Of a stretch of 24,932 nucleotides of DNA, positions 1 through 7,356 are shown one piece after another. The notes below the pieces were generated by a model. That model had not been told where the DNA came from and searched no databases. It saw only the letters and a program-made list of their open reading frames with translations. The stretch is from Bacillota bacterium (GTDB lineage: Bacteria > Bacillota > Clostridia > Lachnospirales > Lachnospiraceae): NCBI GenBank assembly GCA_023399455.1, contig JAEWPN010000154.1, forward strand, positions 1 to 24,932, given 5' to 3'. Position 1 is the first letter of the stretch; every line of letters starts with the position of its first letter. The translations under genes were made by a program, and so were the position numbers.

Positions 1-570
1 GTAAAGACAGGAATTGTTCAAATAAATGCGGGGAATTTATATGGCAGCGGAGTGATTTGGGAGATGAACGAGAAGGAAATCGTCATCATATCCAATAAGC
101 ATCTCCTGGAGGACTGGGGAGAGGATGACAGCATCATATTCTGGAATGGCAGGACTTCCGGGGGGAAGCTGCTCAAGCTGTCGCAGAAGTACGATCTTGG
201 TTTTCTTAAGGTGGAAGTGAATGACCTTGGCTATGAGGAACTCATTTCCTTAAAAGAAGTAAAAAGAGAGGATACGGCATACAGCAGGCTGAAAGCCGGG
301 GATGTTATCTTTACGGCAGGTTCGGCGGACGGAGCGGGGGAGAATATGTATGAGGCATCGGTGGCGTCTCCCTCATGGTACATAGAGGAATTCGATTCCT
401 ATATGTTGTACGGCTTTGGTTTTGCCAAACCGGGAATGTCTGGAGGCGGCACATTTGACGCTTACGGTAATTTTGTGGGAATGCTAAGCGGAGGAACGGG
501 CGGAGATGAAACGGTAAGTCTTCCTGTCACAGCGATTTTGGAGGAATATGGGGAGCCCGCCGTAGAATAA
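1..570 (+). CDS. Trypsin-like (S1/HtrA-fold) serine protease, 3' part
   Basis: The reading frame is open from the first base, so the start lies upstream and 189 codons are visible. The pattern of a chymotrypsin-fold protease is present: a GSGV strand near codon 15, SNKHLL with the putative catalytic His at visible codon 34 (compare TNxHV in HtrA), KYDLGFLKV with Asp at codon 65 (compare DLAVLKV), and PGMSGGGTFD with Ser at codon 147 in the GxSGG context. The triad therefore looks intact. No PDZ domain follows; the protein stops about 40 residues after the Ser, so it is a protease domain without a C-terminal PDZ. Any signal peptide or membrane anchor would be upstream and unseen. A two-TM protein starts 27 bp downstream, probably in the same transcript. 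The substrate is unknown. A GTG at 52 could be misread as a start, but it would remove the conserved GSGV strand. Confidence 0.8.
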   Translation, partial: VKTGIVQINAGNLYGSGVIWEMNEKEIVIISNKHLLEDWGEDDSIIFWNGRTSGGKLLKLSQKYDLGFLKVEVNDLGYEELISLKEVKREDTAYSRLKAGDVIFTAGSADGAGENMYEASVASPSWYIEEFDSYMLYGFGFAKPGMSGGGTFDAYGNFVGMLSGGTGGDETVSLPVTAILEEYGEPAVE

Positions 571-597
571 ATCAGGAAATGGAATGCGAGGAGGAGA

Positions 598-1500
598 ATG
601 GAGGAGCTTACGGTAAAAGAGCAAAAAACTTCATATGTGATAGGCGGCTTCATCGTTTGCAGTGCCATATTCCTGTTAGTTATGGAAATCTTGTTTCATG
701 CTGAGGTCATACCGGTGTGGATATATCTGATGATTTTGGCGATTTTTTTATCCGGCATCCTCTTATGTATGGAGGGAAGGAACCGGAGGCTGGAGGTAAA
801 GGGGGAAAGGCTATGTTATGTAAATCTTCTTCGTAAAAGAAAAGAATTTAAGCTTCAGGACATCGGATTTGTAAATGCAGCATGGGATGTGCAAAGAGGG
901 CAGGATTATCTGCGCCTTTATGATAAGAGCGGCCAAAAGATATGCGGGTTGGCCTTCCGAATGAAAAATGCGTATTCCTTTTTTACTTATTTATACGATA
1001 ACGGAATTACTATCGATACGGCGAAGGATACGGGAACGGCGCTTTCGGATGTAACGTCGCAGCAGCAGGTGGAAACAGACGACATTGCGAAGCTGACAGA
1101 GAAAATATATGGGGAAACGGCCCTTCAGCTTAAAGAGTGGATGGAAAAAAATCGGAAGTTGGATGCACAATTTCAATATGGCTTTGCCGAATACGCAAGT
1201 GCAGGTATGGAAAAAGGGAAAATGCCGCCCGGGTATTCCTGCATGCTGGAAATCTATGTGAAGAAAGAAGGAAGCTTTGTCAGAGACAGAAAAGGCAAGC
1301 TCGTTTCTATGACCTTTCCGGTTATTTATATGAGAAGGTCCGGCTCTGTATCGGATAAATATAAGCTGTGCTATAATAAAGATTATAGCAGGAAGATTGC
1401 GGAAGCCTTGGATATTCTGGCGGAATATCTGCCACGACATAAATTTACGCTGTCGGAGTCGGGGATTTCTCATGATTTAAAAAATATAGTGGAAAAATGA
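598..1500 (+). CDS. Membrane-anchored protein of unknown function with PH-like segment
   Basis: 300 residues. Two hydrophobic segments at about residues 13-33 and 40-57 form a membrane hairpin, followed by a basic stretch (EGRNRRLEVKGERL). A region of about 90 residues after that (LCYVNLLRKRKEFKLQDIGFV..., ...LRLYDKSGQKICGLAFRM) has the strand rhythm of small bacterial PH-like domains, where a conserved 'ltnrrl...l.dI..v' motif follows two TM helices. The remaining 150 residues are a soluble domain I do not recognise (LKEWMEKNRKLDAQFQYGFAEY...). AGGAGG at 589-594 lies only 3 nt from the ATG, a short spacing. It follows the protease gene closely and is probably co-transcribed with it. Membrane location is inferred from hydrophobicity; the function is unknown. 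Confidence 0.75.
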   Translation: MEELTVKEQKTSYVIGGFIVCSAIFLLVMEILFHAEVIPVWIYLMILAIFLSGILLCMEGRNRRLEVKGERLCYVNLLRKRKEFKLQDIGFVNAAWDVQRGQDYLRLYDKSGQKICGLAFRMKNAYSFFTYLYDNGITIDTAKDTGTALSDVTSQQQVETDDIAKLTEKIYGETALQLKEWMEKNRKLDAQFQYGFAEYASAGMEKGKMPPGYSCMLEIYVKKEGSFVRDRKGKLVSMTFPVIYMRRSGSVSDKYKLCYNKDYSRKIAEALDILAEYLPRHKFTLSESGISHDLKNIVEK

Positions 1501-1576
1501 CGTAAAAAGAAATAAAATGGTGAAAGGGAGAATAGATAAAAATAAAAGAAAAAAACGATAGCTTGGAGGATAAGTT

Positions 1577-2356
1577 ATGGACACGAGAATATTGACGGGA
1601 ATATTGATTCCTTTTTTGGGAACGTCGCTGGGAGCCGCCTGCGTCTTTTTGCTGAAAAAGGAAATGAATGCAGTAGTGCAAAAGACTATGTTAGGATTTG
1701 CGGCAGGAGTGATGGTAGCCGCATCCGTATGGTCGCTGCTTATTCCGGCGATGGATATGTCAGGAGAAATGGGAAAGCTGGCATTTATACCGGCGGCCAG
1801 CGGTTTCATGGTGGGAATTTTATTTTTGCTTGGATTGGATAAGGTCGTACCTCATCTTCATTTGGACGGAGAAGAACAGGAGGGGCCTAAGAGCAGTTTG
1901 AAAAAGTCCACGATGCTCATGCTGGCGGTGACGATTCATAATATACCGGAGGGCGCATCGGTAGGTATCGTGCTGGCGGGAGCATTAAACGGCGACAGCA
2001 TGATTACGATGGCCGGAGCTATTGTCCTTTCCATAGGTATTGCCATTCAAAATTTCCCGGAGGGAGCCATTATATCTCTTCCCATCAAGGAAGAGGTGGG
2101 AAAGAAAAAGGCTTTTGCTATGGGAGTACTTTCAGGAGTTGTAGAGCCTATTGCCGCAGTGTTAACGCTGCTGCTGGCAACCTATGTTACGCCCTTTATC
2201 CCATACATGCTGGCATTTGCGGCAGGAGCAATGATTTATGTGGTCGTGGAGGAATTGATTCCCGAATCGGCGGAGGGGGAACATTCCAATATGGGGACCA
2301 TCGGCTTTGCGATCGGATTCGTGATTATGATGATATTGGATGTTGCACTGGGGTAA
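1577..2356 (+). CDS. ZIP family divalent metal transporter (GufA/ZupT-like)
   Basis: 259 residues, almost entirely hydrophobic with about eight TM helices, the usual size for bacterial ZIP proteins. Two signature metal-site helices are present: HNIPEG (H121 to G126) in the TM4 position and QNFPEG (Q158 to G163) in the TM5 position. This pair marks the GufA-like branch. A short acidic and His-containing cytoplasmic loop (VPHLHLDGEEQEG, about residues 92-104) fits the variable metal-binding loop between TM3 and TM4. ZIP proteins move Zn or related divalent cations into the cytoplasm. The ribosome site GGAGG lies about 9 nt before the ATG. Its neighbours include a hemerythrin and, 2 kb on, two COG0523 metal GTPases, so the region is rich in metal functions. 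The exact metal cannot be read from sequence. Confidence 0.9.
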   Translation: MDTRILTGILIPFLGTSLGAACVFLLKKEMNAVVQKTMLGFAAGVMVAASVWSLLIPAMDMSGEMGKLAFIPAASGFMVGILFLLGLDKVVPHLHLDGEEQEGPKSSLKKSTMLMLAVTIHNIPEGASVGIVLAGALNGDSMITMAGAIVLSIGIAIQNFPEGAIISLPIKEEVGKKKAFAMGVLSGVVEPIAAVLTLLLATYVTPFIPYMLAFAAGAMIYVVVEELIPESAEGEHSNMGTIGFAIGFVIMMILDVALG

Positions 2357-2443
2357 GGTCAAAAGTGAGAGAAGTAAAAGACGAATGAAGTAGAAATCGG
2401 AAGGAACAGAACACGGAAGAAAGCAAAATTACGAAAGGCGGGA

Positions 2444-2839
2444 ATGAATATGTACGAGATGAAAGATGAGTATTTGACGGGAATTGAGCAGATTGATAAC
2501 GAACATAAGGTGCTGTTCGAGATTGCAGAGGAAATCTATCAGCTATGCGTGAATGATTTCGTGCCGGACAAGTATGATCATATTGCAAATCTCATTCAGC
2601 GGCTGAAAGATTACGCTGCGATGCACTTTAGAAATGAAGAGGCCTACATGGAGAGCATTCAATATAAGAGAATGTTCACGCAGAAGATTCAGCATGACAA
2701 TTTCATCCGTAAGCTGGACACAATGAATTTGGAAGTTGTGGATGAGAATCAGTCAAAGACCATAGAAGATTTACTGAAATTTGTCACGGACTGGATGATA
2801 GAGCACATAATGGAAACGGATAAGCGAATTGCCGAATAA
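2444..2839 (+). CDS. Bacteriohemerythrin with one ligand His replaced by Gln
   Basis: 131 residues, a single four-helix hemerythrin domain filling the whole protein. The diiron ligand pattern of the family (H..HxxxE..HxxxH..HxxxxD) can be laid out as H21 (DNEHK), H61 and E65 (HFRNEE), position 80, H84 (QHDNF), H121 and D126 (HIMETD). Position 80 is Gln rather than His; the spacing E65+15 and H84-4 is exact, so this is a substitution and not misalignment. The family binds O2 or, in some members, NO at a non-heme diiron centre in the cytosol. The Gln may alter the site geometry or redox behaviour. An alternative start is ATG 2450, better spaced from AAAGG (2434-2438); residue numbers here use 2444. 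A terminator follows at once. Confidence 0.9.
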   Translation: MNMYEMKDEYLTGIEQIDNEHKVLFEIAEEIYQLCVNDFVPDKYDHIANLIQRLKDYAAMHFRNEEAYMESIQYKRMFTQKIQHDNFIRKLDTMNLEVVDENQSKTIEDLLKFVTDWMIEHIMETDKRIAE

Positions 2840-2843
2840 AGAA

Positions 2844-2886
2844 AAGGAAACCTTACTGATACTCATGGTATAAGTAAGGTTTCCTT
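2844..2886. terminator. Bidirectional hairpin terminator between convergent genes
   Basis: There is a perfect 14-bp stem: the left arm at 2844-2857 (AAGGAAACCTTACT) pairs with 2873-2886, with a 15-nt loop. It lies between the hemerythrin stop (2839) and the stop of the minus-strand AlaX gene (2907). On the minus strand the stem is followed by the T-rich TTCTTTATTC, and on the plus strand by TAATTATCT, so it fits better as a terminator for the minus gene but can serve both. Confidence 0.75.
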
Positions 2887-2906
2887 AATTATCTAATTAT
2901 CTGCAA

Positions 2907-4085
2907 TTAAAACAAAGCAAGGATATCTTTTCGAGATCCGGAAAGTGAGCCTTGTACCATTTCCTTGCCGCCGCCGCCCTTGGCATTCAGACTTTGTTTC
3001 AGCTTTTCATTTATGGGGCGGACATCCTCATATTTGGAGGCGATGATATAACGGTATCCGTCTCCGTCGTTTCCCACGAATACGCCGCAGATACCGGAGC
3101 ATTTCTCAGCCAGCATGTTTACATATTTTCTGTGGGCCGGAGCATCCATGGATTCCTCGAACAGGCAGCAGTTCTTCGTGCCTTCGGCAATCTGAGAAAC
3201 CTTAAGCTGTGTTAAAGTTTCCTGCAAGCTGAGAATTTCACCCTTCAATGAAAAGTTCTCGTCTTTCAACCGTTCCACCGCTGAGGCGATAAGTTCCGGC
3301 TTGGCGGATAACAGTTTAGAAACGGCGTAAACCTGTTCCTGCTTCTGCTTGAAATCTTCGATAGCGCGGCTTCCGCAGAGAATGCTGATTCGGATGCCGC
3401 CTCTGTGCCTGATGGCATCAACGATTTTAATTATGCCGATTTCTCCGGTTCTTTTCACATGAGGCGCGCAGCAGGCACAGACGTCATAACCTGGAATGGT
3501 TACAATGCGTACTTCCTCGTTCAGCTCGATTTTGCTGCGATAATTTAAACTTTTCAGCGTTTCCTCTGAGGGGTATTCGGCAAGTACTTCGATATTGCGA
3601 TATATGGCCTTGTTGGCGAGATCTTCCATCTGGAGGAGCTGTTCTTCCTCCAGAAATCCGTTAAAATCGAGTGTAACTGCCTGAGAACCAAGATGAAAGC
3701 CTACATTATCATAGCCAAAATGAGAATGGATCAGACCGGATATAATATGCTCTCCGGAATGCTGTTGCATGTTGGAATAACGGGATTCCCAATGTATTTT
3801 CCCTGCTACGGAATCTCCGATGGAGAAGGGCGCATCTGTTACATGTGTTATAACACCGTTTTCTATGCTAACATAGGAGACCGACACCTCGTTCAGCGTA
3901 CCTGTATCGGAGCTTTGACCGCCTTCTTCGGGAAAGAAAAAAGTCTGGTCCAATATGACCTCATATAAGGGAGAGAAAGTGTTTTTTTCCCCTTCAGTGA
4001 ACGGTACAGGGCGGCAGGAGATTACTGTCGCGGTGAAATGAGTCTTATATGAATCGGCATCGTAAAGCTTTCGAGTTTTTTCCAT
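2907..4085 (-). CDS. Alanyl-tRNA editing protein, long AlaX type (AlaX-L)
   Basis: About 392 residues, the size of AlaX-L proteins. The N-terminal part matches the AlaRS-related fold (FFPEEGGQSSDTGTL). It is followed by the editing-site motif HSGEH (HxxxH) with GFHLG downstream, and CACCAPHVKRTGEIG, which supplies the CxxxH zinc ligands. A middle region (KQEQVYAVSKLL..., LKDENFSLKGEILSLQETL) is likely coiled coil, and the C-terminal DHHA1-type segment contains the glycine-rich AKGGGGKEMVQGS. The family hydrolyses Ser or Gly mischarged on tRNA-Ala as a free-standing editor in the cytosol. The frame also permits a GTG start at 4100, but the ATG at 4085 (MEKTRKLY) is more typical; neither has a clear Shine-Dalgarno site. 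It converges on the hemerythrin gene and diverges from the COG0523 genes. Confidence 0.9.
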   Translation of the reverse strand: MEKTRKLYDADSYKTHFTATVISCRPVPFTEGEKNTFSPLYEVILDQTFFFPEEGGQSSDTGTLNEVSVSYVSIENGVITHVTDAPFSIGDSVAGKIHWESRYSNMQQHSGEHIISGLIHSHFGYDNVGFHLGSQAVTLDFNGFLEEEQLLQMEDLANKAIYRNIEVLAEYPSEETLKSLNYRSKIELNEEVRIVTIPGYDVCACCAPHVKRTGEIGIIKIVDAIRHRGGIRISILCGSRAIEDFKQKQEQVYAVSKLLSAKPELIASAVERLKDENFSLKGEILSLQETLTQLKVSQIAEGTKNCCLFEESMDAPAHRKYVNMLAEKCSGICGVFVGNDGDGYRYIIASKYEDVRPINEKLKQSLNAKGGGGKEMVQGSLSGSRKDILALF

Positions 4086-4259
4086 AATAAAAATAACCAC
4101 ACTTTCTTGATAAAATTTATCGGATATAGGTATACTTTAAATATCATACCCTGTATTTTAAAAGTGTGCAACCTGTAAAAGGGCTAATGAGGTTACTATG
4201 ATACTATCCGGCATTCAATGTCAATCCGGTAAAACTGGTCGGCGGCCAACCCGAAAAAC

Positions 4260-4288
4260 TTGACATAAATAGAATTTTAGAGCAAAAT
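4260..4288 (+). promoter_or_regulatory. Candidate promoter of the COG0523 GTPase operon
   Basis: A perfect -35 TTGACA at 4260-4265 is followed by a 17-bp spacer and a weaker -10 CAAAAT (4283-4288, 4/6 matches), 38 bp before the GTPase start. The 100 bp upstream (4160-4258) contain short GC-rich inverted pieces such as CCGGT/ACTGG around 4225-4238. I cannot assign these to a known riboswitch or a Zur box. Confidence 0.45.
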
Positions 4289-4325
4289 ACATAGATAGCA
4301 AACAGGAAGGAGAACGATTGTTGAC

Positions 4326-5597
4326 ATGACAAAAATTGATATAGTATCCGGTTTTTTGGGCGCCGGTAAAACAACATTAATAAAAAAATTATTGAAGGAG
4401 GCTTTGGCGGATACAAAGGTTGTACTCATAGAGAACGAATTCGGTGAAATCGGAGTTGACAGCGGCTTTTTGAAGGAAGCCGGAATTGAAATCAAGGAAA
4501 TGAATTCCGGTTGTATCTGCTGCTCTTTGGTTGGAGATTTCGGTACCTCTTTGAAGGAAGTATTAAAGACCTATTCGCCGGAGCGGATATTGATTGAGCC
4601 TTCGGGTGTAGGCAAGCTATCCGATGTAATGAAGGCTGTCCAGGATGTGACGGACGAAAGCGAGATAGCGCTTAACAGTGCTGTAGCGGTGGTAGATGCA
4701 TCAAAGTGCAGAATGTATATAAAGAACTTCGGAGAGTTCTTTGTCAATCAGATAGAAAATGCGGGAACGATTATCTTGAGCCGTACGGCAAAAATCAGTG
4801 CGGACAAGCTGGATACGGCAGTGAGCATGATTCGGGAATATAACCAGAAGGCGATAATAGTTACGACTCCGTGGGAGGAGTTGGACGGCAAAGCTATTTT
4901 GGAGACGATAGAGGGAGCAAAGGATCTGGAAGCCGAACTGATGGAGGAAGTGCGCAAGGCGCATGAGCATAATCATGAACACGGCGAGGATTGCACTTGT
5001 GGCTGTCATGGACATCATCACGAGCATGACCATGATGGAGAACACCATCATCATGAGCATGACCATGAATGCGGCGAACACCATCATCATGAGCATGACC
5101 ATGAATGCGGCGAGCACCATCATCACGACCATGATCATGAAAGCGGAGAGCACCATCATCATGAGCATGATCATGAATGCGGCGAGCACCATCATCACGA
5201 CCATGACCATGAATGCGGCGAACACCATCACGAGCATGACCACGGTGATGAACACCATCACCACCATCACGATCACGATGGGGAGCATGACCACCACGAT
5301 CACTCCGGGCATCATCATGCGGATGAGGTATTTACGAGTTGGGGAATGGAGACGGCTTCGGCTTATGCTGCGGCGGATATTGAGGCACTTCTTGGAGAAT
5401 TGGAGAACGAGGATGAATACGGAATCGTGCTTCGGGCCAAAGGTATGGTTCCTGCCGGAGACGGCACATGGGTATATTTCGATTATGTGCCTGGAGAAAG
5501 CGATATACGCGCCGGACGTCCCGATGTAACGGGCAAGATTTGTGTGATAGGCGCACAACTTAAGGAAGAGAATCTGAAGAAGCTGTTTCATAAGTAA
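4326..5597 (+). CDS. G3E/COG0523 (CobW-like) metal GTPase with giant His-rich tail
   Basis: 423 residues. The N-terminal GTPase has Walker A GFLGAGKT (about residues 9-16), the zinc/metal motif GCICC (CxCC, near residue 63) and a Walker B/specificity region EPSGVGK. Residues 213-331 contain 59 histidines (about half of all residues), plus CTCGC near the start. Five near-identical 12-residue units of the type EHHHHEHDHECG occupy 5040-5219. A CobW C-terminal domain follows (VLRAKGMVPAGDGTWVYFDYVPG...). The family uses GTP to deliver or insert Zn, Co or other metals into client proteins, and His tails chelate and buffer the metal. AGGAAGGAG at 4304-4312 precedes the ATG by 13 nt. The second COG0523 gene follows within 30 bp. 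The metal is unproven; Zn or Ni/Co are plausible. Confidence 0.92.
   Translation: MTKIDIVSGFLGAGKTTLIKKLLKEALADTKVVLIENEFGEIGVDSGFLKEAGIEIKEMNSGCICCSLVGDFGTSLKEVLKTYSPERILIEPSGVGKLSDVMKAVQDVTDESEIALNSAVAVVDASKCRMYIKNFGEFFVNQIENAGTIILSRTAKISADKLDTAVSMIREYNQKAIIVTTPWEELDGKAILETIEGAKDLEAELMEEVRKAHEHNHEHGEDCTCGCHGHHHEHDHDGEHHHHEHDHECGEHHHHEHDHECGEHHHHDHDHESGEHHHHEHDHECGEHHHHDHDHECGEHHHEHDHGDEHHHHHHDHDGEHDHHDHSGHHHADEVFTSWGMETASAYAAADIEALLGELENEDEYGIVLRAKGMVPAGDGTWVYFDYVPGESDIRAGRPDVTGKICVIGAQLKEENLKKLFHK
5040..5219 (+). repeat. Five 36-bp tandem repeats encoding 12-residue His units
   Basis: The units start at 5040, 5076, 5112, 5148 and 5184. They differ at a few positions (GAG/GAC codon, TGC/AGC, AAC/GAGC), and a decayed sixth unit starts at 5220. 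The translation is E-H4-(E/D)-H-D-H-E-(C/S)-G. All are exact 36-bp lengths, so changes in copy number keep the frame. The long antisense open frame over this area is a by-product of the repeat. Confidence 0.93.
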
Positions 5598-5623
5598 AAG
5601 ATAGATGGATGGAGAGGAAGCAT

Positions 5624-6553
5624 ATGAAACCGGTTTATATAATCAATGGTTTTTTAGAGAGCGGGAAGACGGAGTTTATTACCTATACGATGGAGCAGTC
5701 TTATTTTCAGGTAAAAGGAAGGACGCTCTTGATTCTGTGCGAAGAAGGAGAAAATGAATACGATGTAAACCTGCTCAAGATGAGCAGAACCGACCTCGAA
5801 TGGATAGAAGACGAAGAGGATTTCAATCCTTCGCATTTGCTTGAGCTTGAGAAAAAATACAAGCCGGAGCGCATCATTATCGAATATAACGGAATGTGGA
5901 ATTATAAAAATATGAAGCTGCCGTGGCACTGGAGTATCGAGCAGCAGGTAACGACTATTGACGCTTCCACATTTCCCATGTATTTTAATAACATGAAGTC
6001 TTTGTTAGCGGAGATGATAAGAAAGTCAGAGCTTATTATTTTCAACCGCTGTGACGGAGTGGAGGATTTAAACAGCTATAAGAGAAATATTAAGGCGATT
6101 AATCAGAAGGCAGAGATCGTCTTTGAGGACTCTAACGGTGAAGTGGATGAAATCATGGAGGACGATCTTCCTTACGATTTGAAAGCAGAGACCATCGGTT
6201 TGGATGATAAAGGCTATGGAATCTGGTATCTGGATTCTCTGGATCATTTGGAGCGCTATATAGGGAAAAAGGTACGCTTTACAGCTATGGTGCTGAAGCC
6301 AGAGAGCTTTCCCAAGGGATATTTCGTACCGGGAAGAATGGCAATGACCTGCTGTGCGGACGATATGGCCTTTTTGGGCTTCGCCTGTTCTTACGATAAA
6401 GCGGATAAGCTTACGGATAAGCAATGGGTTAAGGTAACGGCGGTGGTAAAAAAAGAGTATTTTGCCGAGTATAACGGAGAGGGACCGATACTGTCTGCGT
6501 TAAGCGTGGAGCAGACGAAGGCGCCGAAAGAAGAAGTGATAAGCTTTGTATAA
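5624..6553 (+). CDS. COG0523-type GTPase fused to DUF1980/TIGR03943-like C-terminal domain
   Basis: 309 residues from the ATG at 5624, chosen because GGAGAGG (5611-5617) is correctly spaced; an upstream in-frame ATG at 5609 has no ribosome site. N-terminal half: P-loop INGFLESGKTEF, then a G3E-like core (ERIIIEYNGMW, VVTTIDAS, LIIFNRCD as the NKxD-like base). The CxCC metal motif of its neighbour is absent; its place holds LCEEGENEYD. C-terminal about 100 residues: RFTAMVLKP...GYFVPGRMAMTCCADD...GFACSY...WVKVTAVVKK, which matches the conserved end of TIGR03943 proteins that pair with YraQ/COG0701 permeases. The protein probably cooperates with the His-rich GTPase in metal trafficking. Biochemical activity is unproven. 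Confidence 0.82.
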   Translation: MKPVYIINGFLESGKTEFITYTMEQSYFQVKGRTLLILCEEGENEYDVNLLKMSRTDLEWIEDEEDFNPSHLLELEKKYKPERIIIEYNGMWNYKNMKLPWHWSIEQQVTTIDASTFPMYFNNMKSLLAEMIRKSELIIFNRCDGVEDLNSYKRNIKAINQKAEIVFEDSNGEVDEIMEDDLPYDLKAETIGLDDKGYGIWYLDSLDHLERYIGKKVRFTAMVLKPESFPKGYFVPGRMAMTCCADDMAFLGFACSYDKADKLTDKQWVKVTAVVKKEYFAEYNGEGPILSALSVEQTKAPKEEVISFV

Positions 6554-7313
6554 CGATGATAAAGATTTACAACAATTGAAAAAGCGCATAGCGGAGTTGG
6601 CAAGAAAATCCTATGAACATAATATATATACGTATATAGGATTTTTGAGCATGGCGGAGCAGGATGCGTTCTATAGTATCGAACAGGAGATAAGGGGAAT
6701 CCCATATGTAATGTTCGGCGGTAACGAAGACTGCGAGCGGCAGATGCTCCGGTTCGGGAGTGCAGAAAGTCTGGGATATGAGGAGGAATTCCCTATCGCC
6801 TGCCTTTCGGTTAAGCCTCTCATTGAGAAATTCGCAGACGAGCTGAGCCACAGGGATTTTCTTGGAGCGCTCATGAATCTGGGAATTGACCGAAGTACCG
6901 TAGGTGACATATTCCTTCAAGGAAAAAATGCTTACTTATTTTGTACGAACAATATCGCCCCCTTTATCATGGAGAATCTGGATAGGGTAAAGCATACCAA
7001 CGTAAGATGCGTGGCGGAGGATGCGGCCATATGCGTTCCGGCAAAAGAGCCCGAGACGGTAAAAGTTACGGTTTCTTCGGAGCGCGCTGATGCGGTGGCA
7101 TCAAAAGTATACCATATGTCTAGAAATCAGAGCCTCTTACTCTTTAGAGAAAAACGGATATACATAAACGGCAGGGTAAATGAGAACAACAGTTATCTGC
7201 TAAAAAAAGGCGACATTGTTTCCGTGAGGGGCTATGGAAGGTTTATTTACTACGGCTGCGAATATGAAACGAAAAAAGGAAAGCTGAGCGTGCTGGCCGG
7301 AGTGTATGGATAG
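6546..7313 (+). CDS. ylmH: YlmH-family S4-domain RNA-binding protein
   Basis: 255 residues. The only reasonable start is a TTG at 6546 that overlaps the end of the preceding gene by 8 bp, so translation is probably coupled; GAAGAAG lies just upstream. The first 170 residues have the YlmH layout (KKRIAELARKSYEHNIYTYIGFLSMAEQ..., GIPYVMFGGNEDCERQMLRFG, DFLGALMNLGIDRSTVGDI). The last 75 form an S4 RNA-binding domain (SERADAVASKVYHMSRNQSLLLFREKRIYINGR...LLKKGDIVSVRGYGRF). The family binds the ribosome; B. subtilis YlmH has been linked to division-locus neighbours and to ribosome quality control. Here it sits behind metal GTPases and not in the ylm/div cluster. Confidence 0.88.
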   Translation: MYNDDKDLQQLKKRIAELARKSYEHNIYTYIGFLSMAEQDAFYSIEQEIRGIPYVMFGGNEDCERQMLRFGSAESLGYEEEFPIACLSVKPLIEKFADELSHRDFLGALMNLGIDRSTVGDIFLQGKNAYLFCTNNIAPFIMENLDRVKHTNVRCVAEDAAICVPAKEPETVKVTVSSERADAVASKVYHMSRNQSLLLFREKRIYINGRVNENNSYLLKKGDIVSVRGYGRFIYYGCEYETKKGKLSVLAGVYG

Positions 7314-7356
7314 GAAAAGGCGCGGGGAGCTGATTCTTTATGAATGAGGAGGGTTT

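Noticed and set aside
4140..4258. Possible cobalamin or metal riboswitch before the COG0523 genes
   Set aside because: Some short GC-rich inverted pieces are present, but no B12-box or other consensus I could match. A covariance-model scan (Rfam cobalamin, NiCo, czcD) would decide.
5040..5219. Regular 36-bp repeats that could suggest a CRISPR array
   Set aside because: The repeats abut with no spacers, keep a reading frame and encode a His tail within a clear gene.
4701..5591. 296-codon minus-strand open frame across the first COG0523 gene
   Set aside because: Low-complexity Met/Val-rich translation is the antisense of the His repeats; no ribosome site, and the plus-strand gene is unmistakable. 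The plus-strand frame 4963-5529 is the same kind of artefact.
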